Below, piece after piece: positions 21,218 through 32,935 of a stretch of 64,000 nucleotides of DNA. Origin of the DNA: Carnobacterium divergens (lineage in GTDB: Bacteria > Bacillota > Bacilli > Lactobacillales > Carnobacteriaceae); assembly GCF_900258435.1 (NCBI RefSeq), contig NZ_LT992558.1:882994-946993 (forward strand), in the 5' to 3' direction. Made by a program: the position numbers and the translations under genes. Within the stretch, counting starts at the first letter, position 1. Each line of letters opens with the position of its first letter. The notes beneath the pieces are model-generated. The model searched no databases. It saw only the letters and a list, made by a program, of their open reading frames with translations, and was not told the DNA's origin.

Positions 21218-22746
21218 TGAGTAAATCACCTGTTGCAATCATTATCCTTGATGGATTTGGATTGCGTAACGAAACTGTGGGAAATGCCGTTGCTTTAGCG
21301 AATAAACCGAACTTTGATCGTTATTGGGAAACGTATCCTCATGGTCAACTTAAGGCTGCTGGTCTTGATGTTGGATTACCAGAAGGACAAATGGGAAACT
21401 CAGAAGTTGGGCATACCAATATTGGTGCTGGACGTATCGTATATCAAAGTTTAACACGTATTGATAAAGCGATTGTTGACGGTGAATTCCAAGAAAATAA
21501 AGCCATTAACAGTGCCTTTGATCATACAAAAGAACATAACTCTAGCTTACACTTATTCGGTCTTTTATCTGACGGTGGGGTTCATAGCCACATCAATCAT
21601 TTAATTTCTTTAATCGAAACAGCTAAAGAAAAAGGTGTTAAAAATGTGTACGTTCATGCTTTCTTAGATGGTCGTGACGTCGCACCAGATTCAGCAAAAG
21701 GTTATATTCAAACATTACAACATGCAATGAATGACTTAAACTATGGCGAAATCGCTACAGTATCTGGTCGTTTTTATGCAATGGATCGTGACAAACGTTG
21801 GGAACGTGTGGAGCAAGCGTATAATGCAATTGCACACGGAACTGGTAAAATGTTCGATTCAGCAGAAGCAGTCATTGAAGACTCTTATGCAGCAGGCAAA
21901 ATGGATGAATTCGTTGTTCCAGCAATTATTGGAAATGACGGACAACCGGTTGGGAAAATTGAAGACAACGATGCTGTTGTATTCTTTAACTTCCGTCCAG
22001 ACCGTGCCATTCAATTGTCAAATGCGTTTACCGATCAAGAATGGACATTCTTTGAACGTGGCGCTCGTGCGGAAAACGTTAAATTTGTAACGATGACTTT
22101 ATACAATCCAAGTATTGTTGCAGACGTAGCATTTCCTCCAATCGAAATGAAAAATGTGATTGGCGAAGTCCTTTCAAACGAAGGTCTTTCTCAATTACGT
22201 ATCGCTGAAACTGAAAAATATCCACATGTAACGTTCTTTATGAACGGTGGACGTAATGAAGAGTTTCCAGGAGAAAATCGTATTTTAATCAACTCACCTA
22301 AAGTTGAAACCTACGATTTACAACCTGAAATGAGTGCTTATGAAGTAACCGATGCTTTAGTAGCTGATATTGAAGCAGATAAGCATGATGCGATTATTTT
22401 AAACTTTGCTAACCCAGACATGGTAGGACATTCTGGTATGGTAGAGCCAACGATTAAAGCGATTGAAGCCGTTGATGAAAACTTAGGACGCGTAGTGGAT
22501 GCAATTACTGCTAAAGGCGGTTATGCAATCATTTTTGCCGATCATGGAAATTCAGAAACAATGACAACGCCAGAAGGCAAACCACATACAGCTCACACAA
22601 CTGTACCGGTTCCTGTAATCGTTACTAAAAAAGGAGCTACTTTACGTGAAGGCGGCCGCTTAGCAGACGTAGCACCAACAATGTTAGACTTATTAGGCGT
22701 TAAAAAACCAGCAGAAATGACTGGCGAAAGCTTAATTCAAAAATAA
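21217..22746 (+). CDS. gpmI: 2,3-bisphosphoglycerate-independent phosphoglycerate mutase
   Basis: Mn-dependent iPGM, 509 aa, alkaline-phosphatase fold. Metal/phosphoserine motifs are seen: IILDGFGLR (metal Asp), [17 protein letters not shown] (nucleophilic Ser in NSE), [12 protein letters not shown], and the C-terminal ADHGNSETM and [12 protein letters not shown]. Its place inside the glycolytic operon fits Bacillus, Listeria and Carnobacterium; as I recall, enterococci use a dPGM encoded elsewhere. It overlaps the tpiA stop by one base and has GGAGG (in the tpiA 3' end) as SD. Confidence 0.97.
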
Positions 22747-22850
22747 TTGATAAGATTGCCTTGAATTTGACGAAATTCATTGCAACTATTGATAAAATTG
22801 ACTAAAATGTAGCTAAGGACGAATGCGCCTTGGCACTAAAAAATTATTGA

Positions 22851-24167
<1,317 letters not shown>

Positions 24168-24203
24168 TTTTTATTCATTGTAATGAAGATTCATTGCAAT
24201 TTG

Positions 24204-24244
24204 AAAACATCCACTTTGTTTAAGCAAAGTGGATGTTTTTTTTT
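24204..24244 (+). terminator. Glycolytic operon terminator
   Basis: Stem AAACATCCACTTTG / CAAAGTGGATGTTT, 5-nt loop, long T run. Confidence 0.95.
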
Positions 24245-24463
24245 GTTAGATAATGAGGTATTCAAGGATTATATTTGATAAGTTAAAAATATTTTTTTTT
24301 GATATGTGAGGAAGACAAAATAAATTGAAGATTAACTATTTATACCAATACGGTATTTGCAAATAGATTTTATTGATAAGATATTTAAGAGGCTAACAGT
24401 CTATCAGAATTTAACGAATGTTGCTAAATACAGAGTAAAATAGTTAGGTGATTACAGAATTGC

Positions 24464-24601
24464 ATGCCTATTATTAAAAAAATTATTTTATACGTTTTAA
24501 TTGTAGCTGATGTTTGCGACGCAATTGGGATGACATTAGTGAATGAAGATAAAGTTCAAATTATATCTGTAATTAAAGAAAAAGTAAAAAATAAAAATTA
24601 A
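24464..24601 (+). CDS. Possible 45-aa hydrophobic peptide, weakly supported
   Basis: An uninterrupted ATG frame encodes a short peptide with Lys at both ends and a hydrophobic middle (IILYVLIVADV). AGGTGA at ~24446 is too far away (about 12 bases) to be a good SD, and no promoter is obvious. I do not recognise it. It may be a chance frame in AT-rich DNA; it is listed only because the gap is otherwise empty. Confidence 0.18.
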   Translation: MPIIKKIILYVLIVADVCDAIGMTLVNEDKVQIISVIKEKVKNKN

Positions 24602-24609
24602 ATTCAATG

Positions 24610-24618
24610 TGTTATAAT
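24610..24618 (+). promoter_or_regulatory. Extended -10 promoter of the surface protein gene
   Basis: TGTTATAAT, a perfect TGn extended -10, gives a leader of about 65 nt before the ATG at 24691. Confidence 0.6.
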
Positions 24619-24690
24619 TTTCTTTACGAAATGAATTTGTAGATAATAAATGTCTGTAAAAATCAATTAAATAAAGGAGAATATAATTTT

Positions 24691-26904
24691 ATGAAAAAAC
24701 AATATTTGGGTAGTATCGTTTTATTTAGTGGCTTGTTGATAGGATTAAATATACCTAACCAAGTAGATGCTGAAGGAGAAATTAATTCAAGTGAGAACTC
24801 ATACGCACCATTTTGGGGTAGTGGACAAGATACTTATGGTGAATGGATTTTTACTACTACAGATGGGCACTATATAGGTTACAAAAATATGTTTATAGCT
24901 GATTTAAGTAATTCAATTCAATTTGATTATATTGGTGAAAACACTGGTAAAATGGAGTATAGAATTTTGGCTGAAGATGAAGTTACAGTATTGGCTTCTG
25001 GAGCGTACACAAATAATGCTGTGATTGATTTATCTAGCTATAAAGATGGTGTTTATTATGTTGAAGTGAATAAATATAAAGCACCAGGATCAATTATTGG
25101 ACCAAATACCAATTTTGTTCAAGTCAACAAAGAATCTATCGACATTAATTTAACTATTAATGGGAATTATGGAAAGTACAACCCAACCTCAGTTAATCAT
25201 TCCTCAGCGAAAGAGGGAGCCACTATTGGATGGGTGATTAAAGGTGAGAATGGCTTTATTCTAGAAGGAACGGGTAACGTAACGCCTGAACAGATGCAAA
25301 CTTTAGGGGATGGCAAGTATACGATTGAAACAACGGTTACAGGTAAAACCATGCATGGCAATCCTTTAACAAATAAAACCAATGACAATTTTGAGATTCG
25401 TCATCCCGAATCAACGACGCTTGTGGATCGACCAATTAATCCAGAATCATTAACCGGAACAAAAAAAATAGAAGATTCAGAGTTAACTTGGACGATTTAC
25501 GACAAAAACAACCAGCCGATAGCGACAGGTTCAGGTAATGAAGTGCCATTAGCTGAAATTAATGCTTTGGCAGATGGGGAGTATACAGTTAAATTCACTG
25601 AAATGAGCCCAGAAGCAATAGCAGATACCTCTTCTGGTGAATTTAAAATTCGTCGTCCAGAATCAACTACAACGGTTGATAAGCCAATTAATCCAGAATC
25701 CCTAACCGGAACTCAAAAGCTACCAGATTCAAGTTTAGGTTGGGTCATTTATGATAAGGACGGTAAGCCGGTAGCTTCAGGATTAGGAAGCGAAGTCCCA
25801 TCATCAGAAGTGAAAGATTTAGAAAATGGTGAGTATAAAATTGAGTTTACCGAAACAAGTACAGAAGGTAGTACTCATAGTTCAGATGGTACCTTTAAAA
25901 TTCGTCGACCAGAAACAACAACAACAGTTGACAAACCAGTAAACCCATCATCCGTAACGGGAACACAAAAATTACCAGAATCAAGTCTTGAGTGGGTCAT
26001 TTATGATAGTGCCGGTAAGAAAGTAGCCTCTGGAGTGGGAAATGAAGTTCCATTATCAGAAATGGAAGGGTTAAAAGATGGCGATTATAAAGTTGAATTT
26101 ACTGAAACAAGCCCAGAAGGCTTAACACATTCCTCATCAGATAAATTTAAACTCCGTCATCCAGAAACAACAACGACTGTTGATAAACCGGTGAATCCAG
26201 AGTCCATAACAGGAACTCAAAAACATCCAGAATCAAATTTAGGTTGGGTGATTTATGACAAAGAAGGCAAACCAGTAGTTTCAGGAACAGGGAACAAAGT
26301 CCCATTATCAGAAATGGAAGGGTTAAAAGATGGCGACTATAAAGTTGAATTTACTGAAACAAGCCCAGAAGGCTTAACACATTCTTCATCAGATGAATTT
26401 AAACTGCGCCATCCAGAAACAACAACGACTGTTGATAAACCAGTGAATCCAGAATCTGTAACGGGAACACAAAAACATCCAGAATCAAGCTTAGGTTGGG
26501 TGATTTACGATAAAGAAGGCAAACCAGTAGCGTCAGGAAAAGGTGGGAAAGTTCCCCAATCAGAAATGGATGCCTTAGCCGATGGTGACTATACGGTTGC
26601 GTTTACAGAGACTACTCCAGAAGGCTTAACGGATACTTCCAAAGGTAAATTTTCAATAAATAAAAAAGCAGAGCCTAAACCAGAAGAGCCAACGCAACCA
26701 GTGGCACCGATTAATCCAACAAAACCAGCGGATCAAGGAACGCCGATAGCAAATCAAAAACCAAATGTTCTTCCAGAGGCAACAACTTCTAAAACAGAAA
26801 CGTTCCCTCAAACAGGAGAAACTAAGAGTAAGTCTAGTTTTTGGTTGGCAATTAGTTCATTCATTGGGATGATTGGACTAGTAGGAGTGAAAAAGCGTTC
26901 ATAA
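24691..26904 (+). CDS. Repeat-containing sortase-anchored surface protein (FPQTG)
   Basis: A 737-aa wall-anchored protein. Residues 1-~27 are a signal peptide (KK, hydrophobic core, VDA). A unique N-terminal region (~28-145) is followed by a degenerate repeat (~146-236), then five 84-aa tandem repeats (237-656) each starting R(R/H)PE(S/T)TT. A Pro-rich linker leads to FPQTG at 705-709, a hydrophobic helix and a KKRS tail, the class A sortase signal with F replacing the usual L. The repeat folds are probably beta sandwich stalk modules. The ligand is unknown; adhesion is an inference. SD AAAGGAG. Monocistronic. Confidence 0.9.
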   Translation: MKKQYLGSIVLFSGLLIGLNIPNQVDAEGEINSSENSYAPFWGSGQDTYGEWIFTTTDGHYIGYKNMFIADLSNSIQFDYIGENTGKMEYRILAEDEVTVLASGAYTNNAVIDLSSYKDGVYYVEVNKYKAPGSIIGPNTNFVQVNKESIDINLTINGNYGKYNPTSVNHSSAKEGATIGWVIKGENGFILEGTGNVTPEQMQTLGDGKYTIETTVTGKTMHGNPLTNKTNDNFEIRHPESTTLVDRPINPESLTGTKKIEDSELTWTIYDKNNQPIATGSGNEVPLAEINALADGEYTVKFTEMSPEAIADTSSGEFKIRRPESTTTVDKPINPESLTGTQKLPDSSLGWVIYDKDGKPVASGLGSEVPSSEVKDLENGEYKIEFTETSTEGSTHSSDGTFKIRRPETTTTVDKPVNPSSVTGTQKLPESSLEWVIYDSAGKKVASGVGNEVPLSEMEGLKDGDYKVEFTETSPEGLTHSSSDKFKLRHPETTTTVDKPVNPESITGTQKHPESNLGWVIYDKEGKPVVSGTGNKVPLSEMEGLKDGDYKVEFTETSPEGLTHSSSDEFKLRHPETTTTVDKPVNPESVTGTQKHPESSLGWVIYDKEGKPVASGKGGKVPQSEMDALADGDYTVAFTETTPEGLTDTSKGKFSINKKAEPKPEEPTQPVAPINPTKPADQGTPIANQKPNVLPEATTSKTETFPQTGETKSKSSFWLAISSFIGMIGLVGVKKRS
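25399..26658 (+). repeat. Five 252-bp tandem repeats within the surface protein gene
   Basis: Repeat boundaries (codons for RHPE/RRPE) fall at 25399, 25651, 25903, 26155 and 26407, exactly 252 bp apart. Copies 3 to 5 are nearly identical over long stretches, so copy number is likely to vary by recombination. Confidence 0.93.
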
Positions 26905-26910
26905 TAAAAA

Positions 26911-26953
26911 GAAATAGAAAGACATTGGTGCAAAAGCTGTTTTTCTATTTTTA
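26911..26953 (+). terminator. Surface protein gene terminator
   Basis: AT-rich stem AAATAGAAAGAC / GTTTTTCTATTT with ~14-nt loop and T-rich tail. Confidence 0.65.
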
Positions 26954-27059
26954 TTCATTATGAATACTAACTTATAATTAAATGTTATAATCGAGATTCC
27001 ATTTAAATAAAAAAATCCACTATTTTTTTTATTATTTTACAAAAAGTAGTTAAAATCGC

Positions 27060-27088
27060 TTGTATTATAAATAAATCCATGCTATACT
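27060..27088 (+). promoter_or_regulatory. Promoter of the cold-shock gene
   Basis: TTGTAT - 17 bp - TATACT with TGC just before the -10. The resulting leader of about 107 nt is typical of csp mRNAs, whose leader controls cold induction. Confidence 0.72.
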
Positions 27089-27201
27089 TACTTTAGTGTT
27101 TTTGTTAGGTAAAGAAAAGAATTGTTTCAGAACATTCCGATTCATACCGTTAAGCAAGAATAAATTAAGTGCCTATACGGCGCATGAGGAGGAATTTTAT
27201 T

Positions 27202-27402
27202 ATGGAACAAGGTACAGTAAAATGGTTTAACGCAGAAAAAGGTTTTGGTTTTATCGAACGCGAAAATGGTGACGATGTATTCGTACATTTCTCAGCTATC
27301 GGTGGAGACGGATTCAAAACTTTAGAAGAAGGACAAGCAGTTTCTTTCGAAGTTGAAGAAGGTAACCGTGGACCTCAAGCAGCTAACGTTGAAAAAGCGT
27401 AA
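27202..27402 (+). CDS. Cold-shock protein, CspA family
   Basis: A 66-aa single OB-fold RNA chaperone. RNP-1 is visible as KGFGFIE and RNP-2 as VFVHFSAI; it begins [19 protein letters not shown] chose ATG 27202 (GAGGAGG upstream), not the in-frame start 33 bases earlier, because 66 aa is the family length. The long leader suggests post-transcriptional control by temperature. Monocistronic with a strong terminator. Confidence 0.96.
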   Translation: MEQGTVKWFNAEKGFGFIERENGDDVFVHFSAIGGDGFKTLEEGQAVSFEVEEGNRGPQAANVEKA

Positions 27403-27422
27403 GCTTTAAAACTTAATTGTTC

Positions 27423-27459
27423 AAAGAGCTTAGTAATTTATTACTAAGCTCTTTTTTTG
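27423..27459 (+). terminator. csp terminator
   Basis: Perfect stem AAAGAGCTTAGTAA / TTACTAAGCTCTTT, 4-nt loop, seven T. Confidence 0.94.
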
Positions 27460-27553
27460 TACAATTTTTTAAATAACATTAAAAGCTTGCTCATTTATTA
27501 AAATTCATCTAAAATAATAACTAGAACAATTGAATGTAGGGGCTGGTGATGAA

Positions 27554-30391
27554 ATGAAACGTAAGGATCGTATTTATCAGTATGTAAAAGATAACACTGA
27601 ACACCTCAGTCAAGAAGAGCTTGAATTTGGGGGTGGCTTAACAACTAGTGAGATATCAGAAGCATTAGAAATTGTTCGGACGAATGTTAGTAAAGAGCTT
27701 AATTTACTTGTTCGTGAAGGACACATTATCAAGCTAGAGGGGCGACCGGTTCGCTATGTTGATAAAGGAACACAACAATGGAAGCCCTTAACTAAGAAAG
27801 TGGTATCCTATAAAGAAACCAATTTGCTTTCTAAAAACAAAGAAAAACAAATTTCAACATCAAAATCGTCTAATGATAAAGATCTATTTGACTATATGAT
27901 TGGCTCTAAGGGTAGTTTAAAAAATCAAGTGGAGCAAGCAAAAGCGGCATTATTTTATCCTCCTAAAGGATTAAATAGTCTAATCATTGGACCAACGGGG
28001 TCTGGGAAAACTTTTTTTGCCAATGCTATGTATCAATACTCACAAAATAAGAAAATTATTGAAGAAAATCAAGCTATGATTGTCTTTAACTGTGCAGACT
28101 ATTCACAAAATCCACAATTGCTCATGTCGCATTTATTTGGTCATGTCAAAGGTGCATTTACAGGTGCAAGTGAAGCTAAAGACGGTCTATTGATGAAAGC
28201 CAATAACAACATGCTCTTTCTTGATGAAATCCATCGCTTACCACCAGAAGGTCAAGAAATGCTGTTTTATTTTATGGATAATGGCACTTTTCAAAAAATG
28301 GGAGATACTGGGGAAAAAGTATCTTCAAATGTGCGAATCGTTTGCGCAACCACAGAAAATCCTGAATCAGCATTGTTAGCCACCTTTGTTAGACGAATTC
28401 CAATTACGATTCAATTGCCTGCTTTTAGTGAACGTCCGGCTAAAGAAAAAATCCAGCTATTAAAGCTCTTGCTTTCAATTGAAGCAAAACGGATTAATAA
28501 AGAAATTATTATTGATGAAGATGCAGTAAAATCCCTTTTAGGTAGTGTCACTTATGGAAATATTGGGCAATTAAAATCAAATATTCAACTGGCTTGCGCG
28601 AAAGGTTTTTTAAATAGCATGGATAATAGTAATGAGATTCATATTACTATGGAAGCTTTGACGGCTAGTATAAAAGAAGGCCTTGTTCATTTAGCTAAAA
28701 ATCGTACCGAATTAAATGAAATTTCAAAATACCTTGAACCACGTATTAAAATTTTGCCAAAGGATTCGATCTTTGTGAATCATGAAGATGCTTATGAATT
28801 GCCTTATAACCTCTATGAAATTATTGGCGATAAAGCGGCCCTGTTGAAGGCTGAAGGCTTAGACAAAGAGCATATTAATAATTTTATTACGACAGATATC
28901 AATTTACATTTAAAATCATTCTATAAACAAAATCAAATGTCTTATAATAAAGAAAGCAATTTGACGGATATTGTGGATGATGAAGTGATTACCTTAACAA
29001 AAGAAATTCGAAAATTAGCCGAAAAAAAATTAAATTACCAATTTCAAGATAATTTTCTTTATGCTATGAGTCTTCACTTAAGTTCGTTTATTAAACGTGC
29101 AAAAGAAGGGGATCTACCTATTAGCAAAAACGATAATTTGGAAGAGCTAATTGTCGAGTATCAAGATGAATATCAAGTGGCATTGATGATTAAAGAACAC
29201 ATTTATCAAAAATATCAAATGGACGTACCCGAGGTAGAGTGTTGGTATTTGACAATGTTATTGGCCTCTTTAAAACAAGAGAATACAGCTGGTCGAGTTG
29301 GAATTGTCGTTGCTGCTCATGGAAAAAGCACCGCTTTAAGTATGGTACAGGTCGTCTCAAAATTATTAAGTGCAAATAATATCCATTCGGTAGATATGCC
29401 CCTTGAAATGAATCCTCATACAGCTTTTGATTTAGTGAAGGATCAAGTAATAGCCGTTGATGAAGGAAATGGCGTGATGTTATTAGTCGATATGGGCTCA
29501 CTTAGCACATTTGGTCCAAGGATTACAGAAGAAACGGGCATTCAAGTGCGAACGATTGATATGGTGACTACTCCTGTTGTACTAGAGGCGGCTAGAAAAA
29601 CATCGTTAATTGATAACGATTTGATCAGTATTTTTGACTCATTGAAACAATTTAGAGGATATAGTACGTTTTTAGATTTTGATCCAGAAGAGCTTCCAGA
29701 AAAAGACTTATTGGAATTTAACAAGCCTAAAGCCATTATTACGATTTGTTCAACAGGCGAGGGAACGGCTAAGCAAATTAAAGAAATTATCGAAGCGGCG
29801 CTAGAGAGTTTGATGGATGATTCGATTACAGTGATTCCGCTATCGCTAATTGATGTCGATCAGACAATTCAAAACTTAGCCCAAGAATATCAAATTATCG
29901 CTACTACTGGCGTGGTGAAACCAGCTCTGGACGTTCCCTTTATCCCGTTGGATGAATTGATTCAAGGAAGCGGTGCAGATCGAATTCAGGATTTGGTGGG
30001 AGCTAACCTAGCTTTAGAATCTACACAGGTGGTACCGATATTAACGAAAGAGCTTTGCGAAGATTATATGAAAGGCTACTTCACTTTTATTAATCCCCAT
30101 AAAGTGATTGATGTACTATGGGATTATTGCCAAATTGTAGCAGAGGAAAAAAATCAGACTTTTAGTAATAGCTTTATTATTGGATTGGTCATGCACATTG
30201 CGGGTGCAATTGAGCGAACACTTTTAAATGATACAATGGCGGTGGTTGACGAGATGGACAATCAAGCTTCTGATTATTATGATGCTGTCATAAAAGCCAA
30301 TCAATCGATTAAAACCAAGTTGAATATTGACATTCCAGAAGCCGAAAATTATTATATTTTACAAATATTTGAAACTGAAAAACAAAAATAA
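27554..30391 (+). CDS. LevR/ManR-type sigma-54-dependent PTS operon activator
   Basis: A 945-aa multidomain activator. N-terminal winged HTH (~1-70); AAA+ domain with Walker A GPTGSGKT at 146-153, the sigma-54-contact loop GAFTGA at 200-205, and Walker B MLFLDEIHR; PRD1 (~420-545); EIIA-Man-like domain with the phospho-acceptor His in VAAHGKSTA (H589); an EIIB-like segment (~720-800); and a C-terminal PRD2 (IGLVMHIAGAIERT). Such proteins activate mannose/fructose-class PTS operons and are tuned by EII/HPr phosphorylation. No PTS operon is visible here, so its target lies elsewhere. Start ATG 27554 is preferred over TTG 27530 because GGTGATGA precedes it. Confidence 0.93.
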   Translation: MKRKDRIYQYVKDNTEHLSQEELEFGGGLTTSEISEALEIVRTNVSKELNLLVREGHIIKLEGRPVRYVDKGTQQWKPLTKKVVSYKETNLLSKNKEKQISTSKSSNDKDLFDYMIGSKGSLKNQVEQAKAALFYPPKGLNSLIIGPTGSGKTFFANAMYQYSQNKKIIEENQAMIVFNCADYSQNPQLLMSHLFGHVKGAFTGASEAKDGLLMKANNNMLFLDEIHRLPPEGQEMLFYFMDNGTFQKMGDTGEKVSSNVRIVCATTENPESALLATFVRRIPITIQLPAFSERPAKEKIQLLKLLLSIEAKRINKEIIIDEDAVKSLLGSVTYGNIGQLKSNIQLACAKGFLNSMDNSNEIHITMEALTASIKEGLVHLAKNRTELNEISKYLEPRIKILPKDSIFVNHEDAYELPYNLYEIIGDKAALLKAEGLDKEHINNFITTDINLHLKSFYKQNQMSYNKESNLTDIVDDEVITLTKEIRKLAEKKLNYQFQDNFLYAMSLHLSSFIKRAKEGDLPISKNDNLEELIVEYQDEYQVALMIKEHIYQKYQMDVPEVECWYLTMLLASLKQENTAGRVGIVVAAHGKSTALSMVQVVSKLLSANNIHSVDMPLEMNPHTAFDLVKDQVIAVDEGNGVMLLVDMGSLSTFGPRITEETGIQVRTIDMVTTPVVLEAARKTSLIDNDLISIFDSLKQFRGYSTFLDFDPEELPEKDLLEFNKPKAIITICSTGEGTAKQIKEIIEAALESLMDDSITVIPLSLIDVDQTIQNLAQEYQIIATTGVVKPALDVPFIPLDELIQGSGADRIQDLVGANLALESTQVVPILTKELCEDYMKGYFTFINPHKVIDVLWDYCQIVAEEKNQTFSNSFIIGLVMHIAGAIERTLLNDTMAVVDEMDNQASDYYDAVIKANQSIKTKLNIDIPEAENYYILQIFETEKQK

Positions 30392-30395
30392 GCAG

Positions 30396-30439
30396 ACTGC
30401 TAAATCAAAGGAACCATTTTTTGATTTAGTAGTTTTTTT
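30396..30439 (+). terminator. Terminator after the LevR-like gene
   Basis: Stem ACTGCTAAATCAAA / TTTGATTTAGTAGT followed by seven T. Confidence 0.9.
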
Positions 30440-30574
30440 GATTAAATGAGAAAAAGCATCGTTTTATCATTCGTGTATTTCGTGTTATAGACACCTTTTT
30501 TGTTTTTTAAAACCGTATAAGTTATTAAAATGTGGAATTAATTATCATTTTATTGTTTTTTATTCGTCTTTTTC

Positions 30575-30583
30575 TGATATAAT
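30575..30583 (+). promoter_or_regulatory. serC-serA promoter, extended -10
   Basis: TGATATAAT gives a perfect extended -10, 65 bp before serC. A weak TTGTTT lies 19 bp upstream of it. Confidence 0.55.
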
Positions 30584-30648
30584 GAGAAATACATTCTTTT
30601 TGATTAGAGAATAATGAGGATGTAAAAAGGGATAAAGGGGAAGATAAG

Positions 30649-31749
30649 ATGAAGAAAGTGTACAATTTTTCTGCAGGACCGGCTGTTTTACCAAGTTCTG
30701 TGTTAAAAAAAGTTCAAGACGAAATGTTGGATTATGCAGGTAGTGGCATGTCCGTGATGGAATTGAGTCATAGATCCTCCCTTTTTCAAGCAATTATTGA
30801 TGATGCTGAATGTCTTTTACGTGAATTAATGTCAATACCTGATCAATACAGTGTGCTCTTTTTACAAGGTGGAGCCAGCTTGCAGTTTTCAATGATACCA
30901 ATGAATCTTGCGCAAAATAAAAAAGTAGCGTACGTAAATAGCGGTTCTTGGTCTGAAAAAGCGATCGAAGAAGCACTTAAAATTCCTGATTTAACAGTAG
31001 ATGTGATTGCAAGCTCACAACAAGATCAATTTAAAAAAGTTCCAACTATTCCAGCAGTAACAGCTGATTATGATTATTTACACATTACAACAAACAATAC
31101 AATAGAAGGAACGACTTATTTTAAAGTTCCAACAGGGATAGAAATTCCCGTTATTGCGGATATGTCATCCAATATTCTTTCAAGTGAATATGAGGTTTCT
31201 GATTTTGGCCTTATTTATGCAGGAGCTCAAAAAAATATTGGACCTGCTGGTTTAACAGTGGTAATTATTCGAAAGGATTTGATTCGTTTCGTTGACAATC
31301 TGCCGGCGATGTTAGATTATTCTGTTCAAGAAAAAAATAATTCAATGTACAATACCCCTCCAACTTTTGCGATCTATGTGGCAAAATTAGTGTTCGAATG
31401 GCTAAAAGAACTGGGTGGAGTAAAAGCAATTGAAGCTATCAACCGAAAAAAAGCGCAGCTTCTTTATGATTACTTAGACCAATCGTCTTTGTTTTCATCA
31501 CCAGTAGAGCAGGGATCTCGGTCGTTGACAAATATTCCCTTTGTAACAGGAGATGCTGCCATTGATAAGCAATTTGTTGAAGAAGCAGAAAAAGCAGGTT
31601 TTGTGAACTTAAAAGGTCATCGCTCAGTCGGTGGAATGCGAGCAAGTTTATACAATGCCTTCCCAATTGAAGGCGTCGAGGCGTTAATTGAATTTATGGA
31701 TACATTTACTAAAAAAACAGAGGAGGCGCCGCTACATGTTTCAAATTAA
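30649..31749 (+). CDS. serC: Phosphoserine aminotransferase
   Basis: PLP enzyme that converts 3-phosphohydroxypyruvate to phosphoserine. The 366-aa class V aminotransferase begins [15 protein letters not shown] and has LFLQGGAS, the PLP-lysine region [13 protein letters not shown], and the C-terminal [24 protein letters not shown] is the SD. Its 3' end overlaps serA by 14 bp. I see no serB in the window; another phosphatase must finish the pathway. Confidence 0.96.
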   Translation: MKKVYNFSAGPAVLPSSVLKKVQDEMLDYAGSGMSVMELSHRSSLFQAIIDDAECLLRELMSIPDQYSVLFLQGGASLQFSMIPMNLAQNKKVAYVNSGSWSEKAIEEALKIPDLTVDVIASSQQDQFKKVPTIPAVTADYDYLHITTNNTIEGTTYFKVPTGIEIPVIADMSSNILSSEYEVSDFGLIYAGAQKNIGPAGLTVVIIRKDLIRFVDNLPAMLDYSVQEKNNSMYNTPPTFAIYVAKLVFEWLKELGGVKAIEAINRKKAQLLYDYLDQSSLFSSPVEQGSRSLTNIPFVTGDAAIDKQFVEEAEKAGFVNLKGHRSVGGMRASLYNAFPIEGVEALIEFMDTFTKKTEEAPLHVSN

Positions 31750-32920
31750 AACCTATAATGCGATTGCTAAAGCCGGTTTAAAAAAATTTAATGAGGAGCA
31801 TTACCAATTAAATCAAAGTGAAACACCAGATGCCTTATTAATTCGTAGTCATAAAATTACGGAAGAAGAGTTGCCAAATAGCGTTCTTGCAATAGGTAGA
31901 GCAGGAGCGGGAGTCAATAATGTTCCCGTTGAGGCATGTACTGAAAAAGGAATAGTGGTCTTTAATACGCCAGGAGCGAATGCAAATGCCGTGAAAGAAC
32001 TGGTTTTAGCTAATTTATTATTAGCTGCTAGACCGATTTTAGAAGGGGCCAATTGGGTGAAAACCGTAACGGGCAGCAATATTGAGGAAATTGTTGAAGG
32101 CGAGAAAAAACGATTTGCTGGAACTGAATTGCAAGATAAAAAATTAGGGGTCATTGGTTTAGGTGCGATTGGAGCAATGGTTGCCAATGATGCTTACCGA
32201 ATTGGAATGAATGTGGTAGGATATGATCCTTATGTTTCAGTGGATACAGCATGGACAATTTCAAGTCGAGTGAAGCGTGCTCTAACCATTGAGGAAGTAT
32301 TAAGAACCTGTGATTATATTACCATTCATGTTCCATTGTTGCCTCAAACAAAACAGTTGATTAATCATGAGAAGTTAGCTTTAATGAAAAAAGAGGCTGT
32401 TTTGTTGAATTTTTCTCGGGGTGAATTAGTAGACAATAAAGCAGTAGCGACGGCATTAGTTGATGGTCATTTGAAGCAATATATTACAGATTTTGCTGAC
32501 GAGCAGTTTATCGGCAATGAGAAGGTTCTAGTCTTGCCTCATTTGGGAGCATCTACCATTGAAGCTGAAGTGAATTGTGCGAAAATGGCTGCTAGAACGT
32601 TGAAGTACTTCTTAGAAACTGGAAATATTAAACGTTCAGTCAATTTCCCAACAGTTGAGATGGATTTTCAAGCACCGATTCGGTTAGCCTTGATTCATTT
32701 AAATGTACCCAGTATGGTAGGAACGATGACGATTGAACTGGCTAATCATGGAATTAATATTGTAAATATGATTAATCGAAGCAAGGGAGATCATGCATAC
32801 ACTTTGATTGATTTAGAAGGTACATCAGCGGATCAATTAGAAAAAATTGTCGCTAAACTGAAAACCGTTGAAAATATTATTAAAATTAGAGTATTAGAAA
32901 ATCAGCAACCCACTTTTTGA
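31736..32920 (+). CDS. serA: D-3-phosphoglycerate dehydrogenase
   Basis: First enzyme of serine synthesis, oxidising 3-phosphoglycerate with NAD+. The 394-aa protein has an N-terminal substrate domain ([12 protein letters not shown]), the Rossmann motif [11 protein letters not shown], catalytic Arg in NFSRGELVD and His in LPHLGAST, and a C-terminal ACT domain ([20 protein letters not shown]) that is likely the serine-sensing module. I chose ATG 31736 because AGAGGAGG lies just upstream and the N-terminus then matches the family. It overlaps serC and draws 3-phosphoglycerate from the glycolytic operon at 16895. Confidence 0.95.
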   Translation: MFQIKTYNAIAKAGLKKFNEEHYQLNQSETPDALLIRSHKITEEELPNSVLAIGRAGAGVNNVPVEACTEKGIVVFNTPGANANAVKELVLANLLLAARPILEGANWVKTVTGSNIEEIVEGEKKRFAGTELQDKKLGVIGLGAIGAMVANDAYRIGMNVVGYDPYVSVDTAWTISSRVKRALTIEEVLRTCDYITIHVPLLPQTKQLINHEKLALMKKEAVLLNFSRGELVDNKAVATALVDGHLKQYITDFADEQFIGNEKVLVLPHLGASTIEAEVNCAKMAARTLKYFLETGNIKRSVNFPTVEMDFQAPIRLALIHLNVPSMVGTMTIELANHGINIVNMINRSKGDHAYTLIDLEGTSADQLEKIVAKLKTVENIIKIRVLENQQPTF

Positions 32921-32935
32921 AAGTAGGAGGAAATT

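Larger units (their letters stand above)
24245..24690 (+). other. AT-rich intergenic region before the surface protein gene
   Basis: No convincing gene. It contains two adjacent inverted repeats (ATACC-AATAC-GGTAT at 24342-24356 and ATTTGCAAAT near 24355), a weak 45-codon open frame (24464-24601), and the extended -10 at 24610. Confidence 0.55.

Noticed and set aside
21743-22090. 115-codon frame inside gpmI
   Set aside because: It is an out-of-frame shadow of a strongly conserved gene with no SD.
22828-22850. TTGGCAC near the eno leader as a sigma-54 promoter
   Set aside because: The -12 part (TTGC at the right spacing) is absent.
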